A DNA stretch of 64,000 bases from Mycolicibacterium rhodesiae (GTDB taxonomy: Bacteria; Actinomycetota; Actinomycetes; Mycobacteriales; Mycobacteriaceae): positions 558,001 to 622,000 of the forward strand of contig NZ_MVIH01000001.1 of the NCBI RefSeq assembly GCF_002086695.1, in the 5' to 3' direction. A program made the position numbers and the translations under genes. This document shows, piece by piece, positions 50,698-61,774 of this stretch. Position 1 is the stretch's first letter; each line of letters starts with the position of its first letter. The notes beneath the pieces are model-generated. The model did no database searches. It was not told the origin of the DNA and saw only the letters and a list, made by a program, of their open reading frames with translations.

Positions 50698-53334
50698 TCA
50701 GCCCGGCTGTCCGAGCCGCCCGCCATGGCTGAAACGTGCAGCCCGGCGGCCGATTCGGTGGTCGCGGCCGCGGACACGAACAGGTGGACCGGCCGGGTGG
50801 ACCGGCTCGGCGTAGAACACCCGCTTGGTGATCTCCACGAGAATCAGGTAGGCGACGGTGAGTAGGGCCAGCGCACCGTAGAACTGCCACGGCAGCGGTG
50901 TGAAGCCGAGAGTGTGGGCCACCGGGGAGATGGTGAGCACGACACCGATGGTGATCGCGGTGAACGTCGCCGCGGACAGCAGCCCACCTGGCCGGCTGCG
51001 CAGGAACGGCACCCGGCGGGTGCGGATCGCGAAGATGATCAGGGTCTGGGTGGCCAATGACTCCACGAACCACCCCGTTCGGAACTCGGTGGGACCCGCG
51101 TGCAGCACTCCCAGCATCAGCCCGAAGGTCATGAAGTCGAACAAGGAACTGATGGGCCCGAATGTCAGCATGAATCGCCGGATGAACGCGATGTTCCAGT
51201 GCGACGGTGCGTGCAGCTGCTCTTCGTCGACCCGGTCGCTGGGGATGGCCAGCTGAGACGAGTCGTACAGCAGGTTGTTCAGCAGGATTTGGCTGGGCAG
51301 CATGGGCAGGAACGTCAGGACCGCCGACGCGGCGGCCGCCGAGAACATGTTGCCGAAGTTGCTCGACGTGCCCATCAGCACGTACTTGATGGTGTTGGCG
51401 AAGATCCGGCGACCCTCGGCCACCCCGGTGGCCAGTACCCCCAAGTCCTTCTCCAGCAGCACGACGTCCGCGGCGTCCTTGGCGACGTCGGTGGCGGTGT
51501 CGACCGAGATCCCGACGTCGGCGGAATGCAGTGCCAACGCGTCGTTGACGCCGTCGCCGAGAAATCCCACCGAACGCCCGGTTCGCCGGAGCACCGTGAT
51601 GAGTCGGGCTTTCTGCTCGGGTGAGATTCGGGCGAACACGTTCGCGGTGCGGGCGGCAGCCTCGAACCCGGCATCATCGAGGGCAGCCAACTCGGCACCC
51701 GACACCGTGCCCTTGGATGCCAAACCGAGTTCTGCACAGACCTTTTCGGCCACCGTGGCGTTGTCTCCGGTGGCGACCTTCACCTCGATGCCCAGTTCGG
51801 CCAGCCGAGCCAGCGACTCGCGGGCCGCCGCCTTGGGTGGGTCGGCGAAGACGAGGAAGCCGTCCAGCGTCAGCCGCGTCTCGTCGGCGGGGGTGATCGT
51901 GGACAGTTCGGGAGCGGGTCTGCTGGCGACCGCGACCACGCGCCGCCCCTGGCGGAACAGCCGGTCGAGCGCCGGCTGCGCGGTGTCGGGCACAGCCGCG
52001 CAATGCGCGAGGACCTGCTCGGGGGCGCCCTTGACGATCAGCACCCGGCCGTCGGCGTCGTCGATGAGGGCGGAGGTGGCGCGACGGGTGTGGTCGAACG
52101 GAAGTTCGGCGATCCGGCGTGCGCCCCTGGTGACCACCTGTCGTCCCGCTTCGCAGTCCCACAGGGCGGCGTCCATTTCGTTGGCACTCGTCCCACCGCA
52201 TTCGGGGTCGACGTCGGTGGCCAGTAAGCCCTTGCGCAGCAGGACATCCGAGACGGTACCGGCGGCGTCGACCGCTTCGACCAGGGTGATGCGCCCCTCG
52301 GTCAGGGTGCCGGTCTTGTCGGTGATGAGGATGTCGATGTCGCCGAGGTCCTCGATGCACACCAGCCGTTTGACCAGAACCTTGAGTTGGGCCAGCCGTC
52401 GCGACCCGGTGGCCAGACTGGTGCTGACGACGGCGGGCAGCAGTTGGGGGGTGATGCCGACCGCGATCGCCAAGGCAAAGAGCACCGAATCGATGAGCGG
52501 GCGGCGCAGCAGCAGGTTGATGGCGAGGATCATCACGGTCAACGTGATCGCCACGTGCAGAAGCAGATACGAGAACCTGCGCAGGCCGGCCTGGAAGTCG
52601 GTTTCCGGCTGCCGTTCGCCGAGTCCGGCCGCGATCTTGCCGAACTGTGCGTTCAATCCCGTCGCGTAGACCACCGCGGTCGCGTCCCCGGCGGACACCA
52701 CGGTGCCCATGAACGCCAGATCGGTGAAGTCCGCCATGGACGCATCGCGCGGTGCCGGTGCGGTGGCCTTTTCGGCGGCGGTGGATTCGCCGGTGAGGAT
52801 GCTCTCGTTGCATTCGAGTCCGTTGACGGTGATCAGCCGCACGTCGGCGGGCACCAGCTCGCCGAGGGTCAATTGAATGACGTCCCCGGGGACCAGCTCG
52901 TTGACATCTCGCTTGACGTACTGACCGTCGCGGCGGACCACCGCGTGATGCCGAACTCTGGAGTGCAGTGCGGCGGTGGCCCGTTCGGCGCGGTACTCGT
53001 TGAGGAAACCCAGCCCGATGCTGACGAACAGAATGACACCGATGATCAGGGCCTGGGTGGAGTCACCGAGGAAGAACGACAGTACCGCGGTTGCCGCCAG
53101 AAGCGCCAAAACCGCGTTGTTGAGCTGCCGCCGCAGGACCGCCCAGGCGCTGACCCGATGTGTGCGAAGCGAATTGGGACCGTATCGGTCCAGGCGGGCG
53201 GCCGCCTCGGAACTGGACAGGCCCTGGGCCGAGGTGTCCAGGTCGTCGAGGACTGCAGCCAGCGGTGCCGCGGCGATCGCCGCGGCCGTCAGAGCGGCGG
53301 TGCCACCCAGTTCATCGGGAACGGTTGCCGTCAC
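50698..53334 (-). CDS. P3B-type (MgtA-like) Mg2+-transporting ATPase
   Basis: 878 residues from GTG 53334; the open frame to 53445 lies inside the PEP synthase gene. An N-terminal cation ATPase domain ([17 protein letters not shown]), actuator [30 protein letters not shown] in the metal-binding helix, phosphorylation site [34 protein letters not shown], and the MgtA-specific [19 protein letters not shown]. About ten membrane helices and a basic C-terminal tail. MgtA proteins import Mg2+ driven by ATP. The start overlaps the PEP synthase 3' end by 23 bases, so translation is coupled. An Mg2+ pump together with PEP synthase and a Rv2004c-like kinase recalls DosR-regulon gene groups. Confidence 0.92.
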   Translation of the reverse strand: MTATVPDELGGTAALTAAAIAAAPLAAVLDDLDTSAQGLSSSEAAARLDRYGPNSLRTHRVSAWAVLRRQLNNAVLALLAATAVLSFFLGDSTQALIIGVILFVSIGLGFLNEYRAERATAALHSRVRHHAVVRRDGQYVKRDVNELVPGDVIQLTLGELVPADVRLITVNGLECNESILTGESTAAEKATAPAPRDASMADFTDLAFMGTVVSAGDATAVVYATGLNAQFGKIAAGLGERQPETDFQAGLRRFSYLLLHVAITLTVMILAINLLLRRPLIDSVLFALAIAVGITPQLLPAVVSTSLATGSRRLAQLKVLVKRLVCIEDLGDIDILITDKTGTLTEGRITLVEAVDAAGTVSDVLLRKGLLATDVDPECGGTSANEMDAALWDCEAGRQVVTRGARRIAELPFDHTRRATSALIDDADGRVLIVKGAPEQVLAHCAAVPDTAQPALDRLFRQGRRVVAVASRPAPELSTITPADETRLTLDGFLVFADPPKAAARESLARLAELGIEVKVATGDNATVAEKVCAELGLASKGTVSGAELAALDDAGFEAAARTANVFARISPEQKARLITVLRRTGRSVGFLGDGVNDALALHSADVGISVDTATDVAKDAADVVLLEKDLGVLATGVAEGRRIFANTIKYVLMGTSSNFGNMFSAAAASAVLTFLPMLPSQILLNNLLYDSSQLAIPSDRVDEEQLHAPSHWNIAFIRRFMLTFGPISSLFDFMTFGLMLGVLHAGPTEFRTGWFVESLATQTLIIFAIRTRRVPFLRSRPGGLLSAATFTAITIGVVLTISPVAHTLGFTPLPWQFYGALALLTVAYLILVEITKRVFYAEPVHPAGPPVRVRGRDHRIGRRAARFSHGGRLGQPG

Positions 53335-55600
53335 CAGCTCGCGCCGATTCGAGGAGCAGACGACGTTCGGCCGCGGCGATCGTGCGCCGTGCCTGCCCGA
53401 CCGCATCGGGGTTGACCGAGATCGAGGTGATCCCCATGCGCACAAGATGTTCGGCGAATTCCGGTTTGGTGGAGGGGGCCTGACCGCACAGCGAGGACGT
53501 TATCCCCATCCGGCGGGCTGTGGTGACGATCCGACCGATCGCGTCGAGCACGGCCGCGTCCGATTCGTCGAACAGTTCGGCGCACACCGCTGAGTCGCGG
53601 TCGACACCCAGCATCAGCTGGGTCAGGTCGTTGCTGCCGATCGACACCCCGTCGATACCCATTCCCACGTACTCCGGCAGCCAATGCACCACCGACGGCA
53701 CCTCGGCCATCACCCAGCGGTGCAGCCCGCGCTGCCGGCCCAGGGGGCTGGCGTCGACCAATGACAGGCACTCCTCGAGTTCCCATTTCGTCCGGACGAA
53801 CGGAATCATCAAATGCAGGTTGGGGTACTGCTCTCGCACCCGCGCCAGCGCGCGCAACTCGAGGGCGAAGACGTCGGGTTCTTTGACGTAGCGGTAGCAG
53901 CCGCGGTAGCCGATCATCGGGTTGTTCTCGACGGGCTCGTAGGCCTCGCCGCCCTGCAGGTGACGAAACTCGTTGGTGCGGAAGTCGGTTGCGCGGTACA
54001 CCACCGGTCGTGGCGCGAACGCCGAGGCGATCTGGCCGACGGCGGTGGCCAGGGAGTCCACCAGTGATTCCCCTTCGCCCCGGGCGATCAGGGCGCGGGG
54101 GTGCCGGTTGGACAGCGCGTCGGTGAGGATGAACTCCGCGCGCAGCAGGCCGACGCCGTCCACGTCCTGGGCGGCCACCCGTCGGGCGCCGTCCGGCATG
54201 GCGAGGTTGACGTAGATCTTGGTCGCGGTGACCTCCGATGGGGCAACAGCCGCCGGTGCCGACTCGATCACCGGTGTGCTGTGCGCTCCGCCGACGGCTC
54301 GGCCGGCAAGCACCCGGCCATGGGTGCCGTCGACCGTGACGACGGTGCCCGCCTTGAGATCGGTGGTCGCGGTGCGGGCCCCCACGATGCAGGGCACGCC
54401 CAGCTCCCGCGCGACGATGGCTGCGTGGCAGGTCATTCCGCCGGTGTCGGTCACCAGCGCTGAGGCGCGGCGCATGGTCGGCAGCCAGTCGGGGTTGGTC
54501 ATCTGTGCCACCAGAACCTCGCCGTCGAGCAGCGTGCTGCCTTCCGCGGGAGTCCGCAGCACGCGGACAGAACCCGACGCCTCACCCGGGGCCGCGGGCA
54601 ATCCGCGAGCGATGACCGCATGGCTTTCCGGCTGTGGGGCGGCATCGTGCAGGGTGGTGATCGGCCGGGTCTGCAGCATCCAGATCTTGCCCGACGCGAT
54701 CGCCCATTCGGTGTCCTGCGGACAGCCGCTGTGCCGTTCGCTGGCGATCGCGAGCGCCACGATGTCGCGTAACTCGTCCTCGGTGAGCACCTGTGCTCCG
54801 GCTTCGGCGTCCGACAACGTGACCTGCTGGTCGTTGCCGTCCGCGCCGCGAACGATTTTGAAGGACTTCTCACCAAGGCGTTGCGAGATGATCTCGCCGG
54901 TGTCCTTCGCGACGATGTAGGTGTCGGGCTCCACCGATCCCGACACCACGACTTCGCCTTGGCCGAAGGCGGCTTCGACGACCACGCGGTCACGTGCCCC
55001 GGTGCTGGGATCGGCGGTGAACGCCACCCCGGCGCGCTCGGAGGGAACCATGAGTTGCACCACGACGGCCATCGCGGGGTCGCCGGTGAACTTGCGGCTG
55101 GCGCGATAGGTGACCACGCGCGGGCTGAACAGCGACGCCCAGCATTCCTGGACAGCGTCGAGGAGCTGTTGCTCGCCACTGACATTGGTGATCGTGGCAT
55201 TCATCCCGGCGAACGACGCGTCGCGGCCGTCCTCACCGGTGGCCGACGAGCGCACCGCGACCACAGCGTCCTGGCCGAGCCGACGATAGGCGGCCAGTAC
55301 GAGTTCGCGGACGGTATCGGACATTCCTGCCTTGGCCACCAGAGCCTGCATGCGCTGACACATGTCGGTGAGCTCGTCCGGCCCGACCTGGGTGAGCGCC
55401 GCGCGATGGGCGGAATTGAGCTCGCCGGCGACGCCGCCCGCACTCATCGAGGCCCGGTAGCAGTCGCGCAGCAGCACGAAACCCGGCGGCACCGGCAGCG
55501 CCGCGGCCACCATCTCGCCGAGGTTGGCGCCCTTGCCGCCGGCATCCTCCGCGTCGCTCAAGCTGAGGTCACTGATGTCTTCGACGTAGTGGTTCGGCAT
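53312..55600 (-). CDS. ppsA: phosphoenolpyruvate synthase
   Basis: 762 residues, close to the usual 790. ATP-grasp N-terminal domain ([45 protein letters not shown]), the swivelling phosphohistidine domain [20 protein letters not shown] with the catalytic histidine near 392, and the C-terminal TIM-barrel domain with [42 protein letters not shown] and the catalytic cysteine region SLCGQAPS. It converts pyruvate + ATP + water to PEP + AMP + Pi. Second in a minus-strand operon after the Rv2004c-like gene (28-base gap). PEP synthase/PpdK genes belong to the dormancy regulon in several mycobacteria. Confidence 0.94.
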   Translation of the reverse strand: MPNHYVEDISDLSLSDAEDAGGKGANLGEMVAAALPVPPGFVLLRDCYRASMSAGGVAGELNSAHRAALTQVGPDELTDMCQRMQALVAKAGMSDTVRELVLAAYRRLGQDAVVAVRSSATGEDGRDASFAGMNATITNVSGEQQLLDAVQECWASLFSPRVVTYRASRKFTGDPAMAVVVQLMVPSERAGVAFTADPSTGARDRVVVEAAFGQGEVVVSGSVEPDTYIVAKDTGEIISQRLGEKSFKIVRGADGNDQQVTLSDAEAGAQVLTEDELRDIVALAIASERHSGCPQDTEWAIASGKIWMLQTRPITTLHDAAPQPESHAVIARGLPAAPGEASGSVRVLRTPAEGSTLLDGEVLVAQMTNPDWLPTMRRASALVTDTGGMTCHAAIVARELGVPCIVGARTATTDLKAGTVVTVDGTHGRVLAGRAVGGAHSTPVIESAPAAVAPSEVTATKIYVNLAMPDGARRVAAQDVDGVGLLRAEFILTDALSNRHPRALIARGEGESLVDSLATAVGQIASAFAPRPVVYRATDFRTNEFRHLQGGEAYEPVENNPMIGYRGCYRYVKEPDVFALELRALARVREQYPNLHLMIPFVRTKWELEECLSLVDASPLGRQRGLHRWVMAEVPSVVHWLPEYVGMGIDGVSIGSNDLTQLMLGVDRDSAVCAELFDESDAAVLDAIGRIVTTARRMGITSSLCGQAPSTKPEFAEHLVRMGITSISVNPDAVGQARRTIAAAERRLLLESARAGDGNRSR

Positions 55601-55628
55601 CGTGAAAACCCTCCAATTATTCGACTGG

Positions 55629-57086
55629 TCACACGGCCAGTACGCAAATCTCCTTGGCCCGTGCCACGGAGTGGGCGTGCGGGCCGGTGGTGTCGACGTG
55701 ATGTGCGTCCGTCCAGGCGTCGTCGCCGCGATCGGCGAGGGCGACGGCGATCTCGGGCGTCACCTGCGACGTGGTCTGGGTGCGCTCGCTGACTCGGGTG
55801 ACGGTGGCGTCGAGCGGGGCGGTGCAGGCGAACTCGATCTCGACGGCGCCGCTGTCGGCAGCCATCCGCCGGGCGAGCTCTCGGTGGCGGTGGTCGAGCC
55901 AGGTGCCGTCGAGCACCACGCTGCGGCCCTCGCACAGCTTCAGGTGAGCCTGACGGAGCACGCTGTCGTAGACGGCGTCGACGTTCTCGCGGCTGTACAG
56001 GCCGTCGTCGAGTACCCCTGGTGCGCCGGTGATCTCGCCACGCCGGACCATCTCGGCTCGCACATCGTCCGTCGAGATCACCTGAGCGCCGATTTCCTGT
56101 GCCAACGACCGGGACAAGGTGGTCTTGCCGGTGCCGGGGCCGCCGCCCACGAGGATCAGCCGGACGGTCGCGGCACGCAGGTGGTCGAGGGCGATCTCCA
56201 GATGGCGCCGCGCGTCGTCGGCGGCATTCCCATCCTGCTGGTCGTGGCGAATGCAGTCGACCTTGGCGCGTACGACCGCTCGGTAGGCAATGTAGAAGTG
56301 GCACAGTGAATCCGGCGCATCGTCGCCGGACAGCTCGCGGTAGCGCCGGAGAAACAGAGTGGCCAGATCAACGCGGCCCAGGAATTCCAGATCCATCGCC
56401 AGGAAGGCCGCGTCGTCGATGACATCGACGTAGCGTAGGCGGTCGTCGAACTCCAGGCAGTCCAGCAGTGCCGGACCGTCCGGCAAGCAGAAGATGTCGT
56501 CGGCGCGCAGATCGGCGTGACCGTCGACGATCTTGTGGTCGCCGAGACGCCGGGCGAACAGCACCGCGCGCCCGGCGATGAATTGGTGTGACAGCCTGGC
56601 GATTTCGGCGACCACATCCGAGTCGATACCAATGTGGCCGTTCTGGGCGTAGCGCTGTAGCTCGACCAGGTTCTCCTGCCAACGTTCGGCGATCGCATCG
56701 ACCCGGCCCTGGGCGTCCACGTCACGTCCGCGTGGAGCCGCGGCGTGGAATCGCGAGAGCACCACCGCGACGGCCGCGAGCAGATCCTCGACCGGTTCCC
56801 CGTGGCGCACCATGGTCGCCAGGCGCCGGTCGTCGGGATGGCGGCGCATGACGATGACCGGTTCGGGGTCCCCGCCCGGTGCGGTGAAGTGGGCGACGCC
56901 GAGGTAGCTGTCGGGTGCCAGGCGGCGGTTGAGCGCCACCTCGCTGGCGCAGGCGTGTTCGCGCCGCTCGAGGGTGGAGAAGTCGAGAAAATCGTTGACG
57001 ACCGGTTTCTTGATCTTGTAGGCCCGGTCACCGATCAAGAACACCATTCCAGTGTGGGTTTCAGCGATCCGCGGGTGCCATCCCAT
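55629..57086 (-). CDS. Rv2004c-like protein: aminoglycoside-phosphotransferase-like domain fused to P-loop kinase
   Basis: 485 residues from ATG 57086 ([19 protein letters not shown]); the open frame continues far upstream but only through the regulatory gap and antisense to the nitroreductase. Residues 1-300 are APH-like: [18 protein letters not shown] (ATP-binding lysine), [14 protein letters not shown] (the catalytic HxD loop) and [16 protein letters not shown]. The second domain is an AAA/P-loop kinase: [17 protein letters not shown] near 312-325 and [18 protein letters not shown]. tuberculosis Rv2004c is a DosR-regulon gene of about the same size and make-up. Substrate unknown. First gene of the operon with PEP synthase and the MgtA-like ATPase; divergent from the nitroreductase. 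Confidence 0.9.
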   Translation of the reverse strand: MGWHPRIAETHTGMVFLIGDRAYKIKKPVVNDFLDFSTLERREHACASEVALNRRLAPDSYLGVAHFTAPGGDPEPVIVMRRHPDDRRLATMVRHGEPVEDLLAAVAVVLSRFHAAAPRGRDVDAQGRVDAIAERWQENLVELQRYAQNGHIGIDSDVVAEIARLSHQFIAGRAVLFARRLGDHKIVDGHADLRADDIFCLPDGPALLDCLEFDDRLRYVDVIDDAAFLAMDLEFLGRVDLATLFLRRYRELSGDDAPDSLCHFYIAYRAVVRAKVDCIRHDQQDGNAADDARRHLEIALDHLRAATVRLILVGGGPGTGKTTLSRSLAQEIGAQVISTDDVRAEMVRRGEITGAPGVLDDGLYSRENVDAVYDSVLRQAHLKLCEGRSVVLDGTWLDHRHRELARRMAADSGAVEIEFACTAPLDATVTRVSERTQTTSQVTPEIAVALADRGDDAWTDAHHVDTTGPHAHSVARAKEICVLAV

Positions 57087-57142
57087 ACCGTCGATCCTCG
57101 CCTGCCGGCGCGCGTGACCACAGCGGTAATCCGGCCATTGCG

Positions 57143-57162
57143 GAGGGGTGCAACGTCCCTGC
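57143..57162. promoter_or_regulatory. candidate DosR box in the divergent Rv2004c-like / nitroreductase gap
   Basis: Core GGGTGCAACGTCCC (57146-57159) agrees with the 14-base core of the DosR consensus (GGGACTWWAGTCCC) at 10 positions. A second partial site, GGGGACC read on the minus strand at 57190-57196, lies about 37 bp further on. Both divergent genes have DosR-regulon homologues. Confidence 0.45.
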
Positions 57163-57273
57163 CCGCAGAGCACAAAGGCCTTCAAGGTAGGTCCCCACCG
57201 AGATGACTTCCGGCCCCTGGCAGGCGCGCTGCACGGACATAGGGTTGTCGCAGACAAAGGGCGGTGGTTGCCG

Positions 57274-58257
57274 ATGGTCATGTCGACGCTCGATCCCCAG
57301 GTGATCGCGAATGCGGTGGAGTTGGCGTGCCGAGCGCCTTCGGTGCACAACAGCCAACCGTGGCGGTGGGTGGCTGAAGGGCCGTCGCTGAAACTGTTTC
57401 TCGACGCTGGCCGGGTGCCGCATGCCACGGACCGGTCCGGCCGGGAGGCCGTCATCAGTTGTGGCGCCGTGCTCGACCATCTGCGCGTGGCCGTCGCCGC
57501 AGCAGGGTGGCAGGCGATCATCTCGCGGTTTCCCAATCCGAATGAACCCGAGCACCTGGCGACGATCGATTTCAGTGCGATGGAGTTCGTCACCGATGCG
57601 GTGCGCAGTCGCGCGGACGCGATCCTGGCCCGCCGCACCGACCGGTTGCCGATGGCGCCGCCACCGGACTGGGCGTCGTTCGAGTCGGTGCTGCGCAGCA
57701 CCGTCGACACCGACCGTGTGACGATTCAGGTGCTACCGGACTCGGTCCGCCCGCAGCTGGCCCAGGCCTCGCGGCTGACCGAGTCGCTGCGCCGTTACGA
57801 CGCCTCCTACCACGCGGAATTGGCGTGGTGGACAGCGCCGTACGAGGTATCCGACGGCGTGCCGCACAGCAGCCTGGTGTCGGTCACCGAGCGTGATCGG
57901 GTCGATATCGCCCGGGTGTTTCCGGGGACCGAGCCTGCCGACCGGCGGCCGGAGGTCGATCATGATCGGTCCACGATCGTGGTGCTCTCGACGTTCGGTG
58001 ACTCGCGCCGGGATGCCCTGGACTGCGGCGAGGTGCTTTCCGATGTGCTGTTGGAGGCCACCCTGGCCGGGCTGGCCACCTGCACGCTGACTCACATGAC
58101 CGAGTTGGAGGCCAGCCGCGACGTGGTGCGTGCGCTGACCGGCGATCGGGACGACCCGCAATTGCTGATCCGCGTCGGCCTGGCGCCGGCGATCGGGCAG
58201 ACACCCCCTGCCACACCACGCCGGCCGCTGTCGGACGTACTCGAATTTCGCGGCTGA
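57274..58257 (+). CDS. acg: Acg-family nitroreductase-like protein (Rv2032-like)
   Basis: 327 residues from ATG 57274 (ATG 57280 possible). Acg proteins are nitroreductase-fold, FMN-binding homologues without demonstrated nitroreductase activity. Motifs: [18 protein letters not shown] at the FMN phosphate site, [40 protein letters not shown] and [25 protein letters not shown], the typical C-terminal flavin-contact loop. The length matches M. tuberculosis Acg (about 331). The following genes are Rv2030c-like and PfkB, so the order Rv2032-like, Rv2030c-like, Rv2029c-like is kept but hspX (Rv2031c) is missing between them. Confidence 0.9.
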   Translation: MVMSTLDPQVIANAVELACRAPSVHNSQPWRWVAEGPSLKLFLDAGRVPHATDRSGREAVISCGAVLDHLRVAVAAAGWQAIISRFPNPNEPEHLATIDFSAMEFVTDAVRSRADAILARRTDRLPMAPPPDWASFESVLRSTVDTDRVTIQVLPDSVRPQLAQASRLTESLRRYDASYHAELAWWTAPYEVSDGVPHSSLVSVTERDRVDIARVFPGTEPADRRPEVDHDRSTIVVLSTFGDSRRDALDCGEVLSDVLLEATLAGLATCTLTHMTELEASRDVVRALTGDRDDPQLLIRVGLAPAIGQTPPATPRRPLSDVLEFRG

Positions 58258-58260
58258 ACC

Positions 58261-58280
58261 TTCGGGACCGGCCGCACGAA
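58261..58280 (+). promoter_or_regulatory. candidate DosR box upstream of the Rv2030c-like operon
   Basis: TTCGGGACCGGCCGCACGAA matches the consensus TTSGGGACTWWAGTCCCSAA in the full left half (TTCGGGAC) and in the outer right end (C, C and GAA), 13 of 20 positions. It begins three bases after the nitroreductase stop and lies 15 bases before the start of the next gene, so it may drive an internal promoter. Confidence 0.55.
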
Positions 58281-58295
58281 CGAACGGAGCACATC

Positions 58296-60338
58296 ATGAC
58301 CACCGCACCTACGACACCACCGCAACATCCGCGCCGCGTCTTCCGCGATCGCAGAGAAGCCGGCCGGGTTCTTGCCCACTTGTTGGACGGCTATCGCGGT
58401 CGCGATGGCGTTGTGGTGCTGGGGTTGGCCCGCGGCGGCGTGCCGGTGGCCTGGGAAGTCGCTGCGGCGCTCGGTGCGCCGCTGGATGCGTTCATCGTGC
58501 GCAAGCTCGGCGCGCCGGGGCACGCCGAGTTCGCGATGGGTGCGCTGGCGTCGGGTGGGCGCGTGGTGGTCAACGATGACGTCATCCGCGCCCTGCGGGT
58601 GACACCGCAGGAGTTGCGCGACGCCACCGAGCGGGAAGCCCGCGAACTGGCTCGCCGCGAAGGCGCCTACCGTGGCGGACGTCCGCCGCTGGACGTGGCG
58701 GGCAAGACGGTGATCCTTGTCGACGACGGCCTGGCCACCGGGGCGAGCATGCTCGCCGCCGTGCAGGCTTTGCGGGAGATGGAACCCGCCGAGATCGTGG
58801 TGGCCGTTCCCGCAGCACCGCAATCGACCTGCCGCGAATTCGCCTCGCTGGTGGACGATCTGGTCTGCGCATCGATGCCCACCCCCTTCCTGGCGGTCGG
58901 CGAGTCGTTCTGGAACTTCGAGCAGGTCAGTGACACGGAGGTGCGTAACCTGCTGGCCACTCCGACGACCGGCATCGGCACGGCGCGGCTGCGCGTCGCG
59001 GAAACGCCCGCCGAGGTGATCGGACGCTGCGCTGTCGATGCCCCCGCGGGTGTGCCGCCGCGGGAGGCGCTGGAGGAGATGGTCGGTGATGCGCGGGTGG
59101 TCCTGATCGGGGAGAGCTCCCACGGCACTCGCGAATTCTACGAGGCCCGTGCGGAAATCACCAAGTGGCTGATCGAGGAGAAGGGCTTCTGCGCGGTGGC
59201 AGCCGAAGCCGACTGGCCCGACGCCTACCGGGTCAACCGATACGTCCGCGGCCGCAGCGACGACGACTCCGCCGACAGTGCGTTGAAGGGGTTCGAGCGG
59301 TTTCCCGCGTGGATGTGGCGCAATACCACCGTTCGAGACTTCACCGCATGGCTGCACGCCCACAACGCCCGGTGTCGTGCCGACGGACGACGCGAGGCCG
59401 GGTTCTACGGTCTGGATCTCTACAGCCTGCATCGCTCGATGCAGGAGGTGATCGACTACCTCGACAACGTCGACCCGGTCGCCGCGCAACGGGCGCGGGA
59501 ACGGTACGCCTGTTTCGATCATGCCGGCGGAGATGACGGTCAGGCCTACGGCTACGCCGCGGCCTTCGGTGCCGGGATGTCCTGCGAGGCAGAGGTTGTC
59601 GAGCAGTTGGTCGAACTGCAACGTGCGGGGCTGCAGTATGCGCGCCGCGACGGACTTCTCGCCGAAGACGAACTGTTCTATGCCCAGCAGAATGCACAGA
59701 CCGTCCGCAACGCGGAGGTCTACTACCGCTCGATGTTCGGGAGCCGGGTGTCGTCATGGAATCTGCGGGACCAGCACATGTTCCAGACGTTGAGAGCGTT
59801 GCGCGCGCACCTGCATCAACACAACGGTGAGCCTGCCCGAATCGTGGTGTGGGCCCACAACTCCCACGTCGGTGACGCCCGGGCAACAGAGGTGGGGGCC
59901 GACGGGCAGCTGACCTTGGGCCAGCTCGTCCGCGAGGGTTACGGCGAGCAGGCGCTGCTGATCGGATTCACCACCTACTCGGGCACCGTCACCGCCGCGA
60001 GTGAATGGGGCGCCGTTGCCGAGCGGAAGGTGGTTCGTCCTGCACTCAACGGCAGCGTCGAGGAACTGCTGCATGAGGTCGACCGGCCAGAATTCCTGGT
60101 GTCGTCGCTCATCAGCCGTGAAGCGGCGGGCCCACTGGACACCGTGCGCCTCGGCCGGGCCATCGGCGTGATCTACCAACCTGCCACCGAACGGCAGAGC
60201 CACTACTACCACGTGCGCCCGGGTGAACAGTTCGACGCGATCATCCACATCGATCGCACGACGGCCCTGGAACCGTTGGAGCTCAACAGTGTCTGGGCCG
60301 CGGCGGAGACACCCGAGACCTACCCGTCCGGCCTGTGA
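58296..60338 (+). CDS. fusion of phosphoribosyltransferase and erythromycin-esterase-like domains (Rv2030c-like)
   Basis: 680 residues, ribosome binding site GGAG six bases before ATG 58296. Residues 1-220 are a PRTase: [20 protein letters not shown] and [17 protein letters not shown] near 138, the PRPP-binding loop. From about 240 the EreA/ChaN-like erythromycin esterase domain starts with [19 protein letters not shown], then [30 protein letters not shown] and [20 protein letters not shown], whose Glu/His residues are the catalytic set of Ere enzymes. The same two-domain layout and length are found in Rv2030c, a strongly DosR-induced gene of unknown function. Resistance to macrolides is not implied by this architecture. 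Confidence 0.92.
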   Translation: MTTAPTTPPQHPRRVFRDRREAGRVLAHLLDGYRGRDGVVVLGLARGGVPVAWEVAAALGAPLDAFIVRKLGAPGHAEFAMGALASGGRVVVNDDVIRALRVTPQELRDATEREARELARREGAYRGGRPPLDVAGKTVILVDDGLATGASMLAAVQALREMEPAEIVVAVPAAPQSTCREFASLVDDLVCASMPTPFLAVGESFWNFEQVSDTEVRNLLATPTTGIGTARLRVAETPAEVIGRCAVDAPAGVPPREALEEMVGDARVVLIGESSHGTREFYEARAEITKWLIEEKGFCAVAAEADWPDAYRVNRYVRGRSDDDSADSALKGFERFPAWMWRNTTVRDFTAWLHAHNARCRADGRREAGFYGLDLYSLHRSMQEVIDYLDNVDPVAAQRARERYACFDHAGGDDGQAYGYAAAFGAGMSCEAEVVEQLVELQRAGLQYARRDGLLAEDELFYAQQNAQTVRNAEVYYRSMFGSRVSSWNLRDQHMFQTLRALRAHLHQHNGEPARIVVWAHNSHVGDARATEVGADGQLTLGQLVREGYGEQALLIGFTTYSGTVTAASEWGAVAERKVVRPALNGSVEELLHEVDRPEFLVSSLISREAAGPLDTVRLGRAIGVIYQPATERQSHYYHVRPGEQFDAIIHIDRTTALEPLELNSVWAAAETPETYPSGL

Positions 60339-61312
60339 GCGCCCCCACGATCGTCACGGTGACGATGAATCCGGCCCTCGACATCACGGTGGACGCCGAA
60401 CGCGTGGGGCCAACCGACAAAGTCCGTTGTCGCGCAGATCATTACGACGCCGGCGGCGGCGGACTCAACGTCGCCCGGTTCGCGCGAGCGTTGGGTGCCC
60501 CGGTCTCGGCCGTGCTCACAGCGGGCGGTCCGATAGGAGCGCGCCTGGTCGAGCTCCTCGACGACGCCATCGTGCCCAACACGTTCGTCGCACTGCGCGG
60601 CGACACCCGCGAGAGCTTCACGGTCAACGAACGCTCGACGGGCAGGCAATACCGGTTCGTGTTGCCCGGGCCCGTGCTGACCCCCGACGAGCAGGTGCGC
60701 TGCCTCGAGGTGATCGACGCCAGTGCGACTGGCGCGGCGTTCGTGGTCGCGAGCGGCAGCCTGCCGCCCGGTGTTCCCGCCGACTTCTATCAGCGGATCG
60801 CCGACATCTGCCGCAGGCGGCAGGTCCGGCTGGTCCTCGACACCTCCGGTGGAGGCCTCGAGCACATCACGTCAGGGGTGTTCCTGCTGAAACCCAGTGT
60901 GCGCGAACTACGGGAATGCGTCGGTAGGCCGCTGATCACCGAGCGCGAGCAGATCACCGCGGCCCGGGATCTGATCGATCGTGGCGTCGCCGAGGTGATC
61001 GTGGTCTCCCTGGGCGCCGACGGCGCGTTACTCGTCACGGGGGACCGGTGCTGTCGTTTCGCTCCCGTCGCCGTTCCCACTGTCAGCGGTGTGGGCGCCG
61101 GGGACGCGATGGTCGCGGGCATCGTGGTGGGGCTGTCTCGCGAATGGGGGATGGAGAGCGCGGTTCGCTACGGTATCGCCGCTGCGACGGCGAAGCTTCA
61201 AACGCCGGGCACCTCGACATTCGACAGGGCCGACGTCGACCGCTATCTCGAGCAGGTTCCGCCTCCGACGGAACTGCAAGGTGCACAAGATAACTCAAGG
61301 AGCTCGCCATGA
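60335..61312 (+). CDS. pfkB: PfkB-family 6-phosphofructokinase (Rv2029c-like)
   Basis: 325 residues from GTG 60335, overlapping the upstream stop (GTGA). Ribokinase-fold sugar kinase: [20 protein letters not shown] at the start, [18 protein letters not shown], the sugar-binding GG motif, [16 protein letters not shown], and the catalytic PfkB signature [19 protein letters not shown] with the general-base aspartate. It would phosphorylate fructose 6-phosphate (or tagatose 6-phosphate/fructose 1-phosphate) in the cytoplasm. Rv2029c follows Rv2030c in the DosR regulon in the same way. Confidence 0.93.
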   Translation: MSAPTIVTVTMNPALDITVDAERVGPTDKVRCRADHYDAGGGGLNVARFARALGAPVSAVLTAGGPIGARLVELLDDAIVPNTFVALRGDTRESFTVNERSTGRQYRFVLPGPVLTPDEQVRCLEVIDASATGAAFVVASGSLPPGVPADFYQRIADICRRRQVRLVLDTSGGGLEHITSGVFLLKPSVRELRECVGRPLITEREQITAARDLIDRGVAEVIVVSLGADGALLVTGDRCCRFAPVAVPTVSGVGAGDAMVAGIVVGLSREWGMESAVRYGIAAATAKLQTPGTSTFDRADVDRYLEQVPPPTELQGAQDNSRSSP

Positions 61313-61659
61313 TCGAGACGACGCAGGAGACGACACCGGCCACCCGACGCGGTATCCCGTCGTGGCTCAACTGGTTCCTGGCACTGCTGACCGTTCCGGT
61401 CGCGGCCGCGGTGATGTTCGTCGCCTTCGGAGCTGTGCTGAGCATCGCCCGGTGTACCGATACGACGGCCTGCCCGCATATGGGGCCGGGCGAGTTCTGG
61501 TTCGGGATCCTCGCCTACGGGCCGCCTGTGGTGGCGCTGCTGACGATCGCCGTGTCGGTGGTGACCGCCAACCGCAGGTACGGCATCGTGGTCCCGCTGG
61601 TCGGGCTGGGGCTGTTGATCGCCGACGCCGCAATCCTGGTGATCACGTTCCGGCCGTAG
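61309..61659 (+). CDS. small membrane protein with three predicted helices, function unknown
   Basis: 116 residues; ATG 61309 overlaps the pfkB stop (ATGA) and is preceded by AAGGAG. Hydrophobic stretches: WFLALLTVPVAAAVMFVAFG, FWFGILAYGPPVVALLTIAV and VVPLVGLGLLIADAAILVI. Two cysteines lie in the short loop ARCTDTTACPHMGPGE, which should be outside the membrane. I do not recognise the family; it is not the universal stress protein that follows pfkB in M. tuberculosis. Co-translation with PfkB supports it as a genuine gene. Confidence 0.78.
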   Translation: MIETTQETTPATRRGIPSWLNWFLALLTVPVAAAVMFVAFGAVLSIARCTDTTACPHMGPGEFWFGILAYGPPVVALLTIAVSVVTANRRYGIVVPLVGLGLLIADAAILVITFRP

Positions 61660-61709
61660 TGTCGTGAGTCATTAATTCGCCCGCAATGGTCTCGACCGCC
61701 GAGCGTGCG

Positions 61710-61747
61710 TGTTGTCGTTGAGGATTGACGAAAAATCAACGACAACA
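61710..61747. terminator. bidirectional terminator hairpin between convergent genes
   Basis: TGTTGTCGTTGA (61710-61721) and TCAACGACAACA (61736-61747) are perfect 12-bp complementary arms around a 14-base loop ending in AAAAA. It sits between the stop of the small membrane gene and the stop of the GH65 gene, which converge. There is no long T-run after the stem. It is the most stable hairpin noticed in the window. Confidence 0.65.
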
Positions 61748-61774
61748 ACCACGTTCGGCGCGTCGCTCAACGGC

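Noticed and set aside
58296..60338. Macrolide resistance gene because of the erythromycin-esterase domain
   Set aside because: The domain is fused to a phosphoribosyltransferase exactly as in Rv2030c, a dormancy protein without known macrolide esterase role.
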